Assembly (NCBI RefSeq): GCF_014694385.1
Contig: NZ_JAAOCA010000005.1
Span: 124,001 to 188,000, forward strand
Direction: 5' to 3'
Origin: Pseudomonas typographi
GTDB taxonomy: Bacteria; Pseudomonadota; Gammaproteobacteria; Pseudomonadales; Pseudomonadaceae
DNA: 64,000 bases
Shown: positions 63,690 to 64,000 of the stretch, in pieces
How positions within the stretch are numbered: position 1 is the first letter of the stretch
Layout of the letters: every line of letters begins with the position of its first letter
Notes under the pieces: model-generated
Database searches by the model: none
Told to the model about the DNA's origin: nothing
What the model saw: only the letters and a program-made list of their open reading frames with translations
Program-made: the position numbers and the translations under genes

Positions 63690-63924
63690 TGGAACACGCC
63701 CTTGTTGATGTTGCTGTGGGTGACACCGTGCTTGCTCGGGTGGGGGTGTTTCAGAAGTCGGCGGCACAACCATGGCAGTGCCCTTTGCGGCCGGCGGCAA
63801 CACTCACGCGCCCATGCTTCTATGACTTTTGACCCCCCAACCGGGGCCTGCACGAAAAAACCGATTGTTGGATGCGGCTGGGCCAGCACCGGTCACAATT
63901 GCCCGGTTTGCCCCGCCCGCCCCG

Positions 63925-64000
63925 CTAACGCAAAAGTGATTCGATGCGGCCATGCAAGCGTTGCGGCAGGCCTTCACGTATCTCGACGCAGGCGCGGTGG
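63925..64000 (-). CDS. plsX: Probable PlsX, C-terminal end only
   Basis: The last 24 codons of a minus-strand gene (ACVEIREGLPQRLHGRIESL, stop at 63925) enter from the right edge. plsX precedes fabD in pseudomonads, so this is most likely the phosphate acyltransferase; the residues alone cannot prove it. Confidence 0.5.
   Translation of the reverse strand, partial: HRACVEIREGLPQRLHGRIESLLR

Overview
The window looks like a chromosome segment of a Pseudomonas, most likely of the P. putida group. This is inferred from the gene order tRNA-Val/Asp, metZ-purF-cvpA-SPOR-folC-accD-trpF-truA-fimV-usg-asd-leuBDC, gltX-uvrB, and tatD-pilZ-holB-tmk-mltG-pabC-fabF-acpP-fabG-fabD-(plsX), and from high GC with frequent GTG/TTG starts. 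No database search was possible; names rest on motifs read in the translations.

Left part (1 to about 22,735): an accessory region devoted to organosulfur use. It opens with the 5' end of a periplasmic binding protein gene, a FadR-type GntR regulator and a ruined spore-coat-U (Csu-type) pilin cluster. Next comes an intact msuE-msuD-msuC-sfnR set (methanesulfonate to sulfite, with its sigma-54 activator) behind a clear -24/-12 promoter and an upstream palindrome. A second, more AT-rich unit follows: TonB-dependent receptor, acyl-CoA-dehydrogenase-fold (DszC/SfnB-like) monooxygenase, lipoprotein binding protein, two DppB/DppC-like permeases and a DszA/NtaA-family monooxygenase. The receptor also has a sigma-54 promoter. 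After a quinone oxidoreductase gene lie the wreck of a second copy of the same kind of module (lipobox, permease tail, broken DszC-like gene, two fragments of DszA-like genes, exbB and exbD fragments) and one intact fused ABC ATPase, probably the only energiser left for the permeases.

Right part (22,738 to 64,000): conserved backbone. It begins with tRNA-Val, two tRNA-Asp and their terminator on the minus strand. It continues with methionine, purine, folate, fatty-acid, tryptophan and leucine biosynthesis genes, fimV, two Asd homologues, a LysR gene divergent from leuC, a PAS-GGDEF-EAL protein, a small heat-shock gene with a ROSE-like thermometer, dusC, a thioesterase, a tRNA-Ala/Glu array, gltX, uvrB with a LexA box, an aminotransferase, tRNA-Asn, a degenerate GGDEF membrane protein, two small conserved genes, a TetR regulator, a 765-base gap with RNA-like signals, and a long minus-strand run from fabD to tatD joining fatty-acid synthesis to cell-wall and replication functions.

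How the genes fit together: in the accessory region, FMN reductase MsuE could supply FMNH2 to MsuD, MsuC and the DszA/DszC-like enzymes, while the receptor and ABC transporter import the substrate. SfnR would couple both units to sulfur limitation through sigma-54. The backbone genes are ordinary housekeeping functions.
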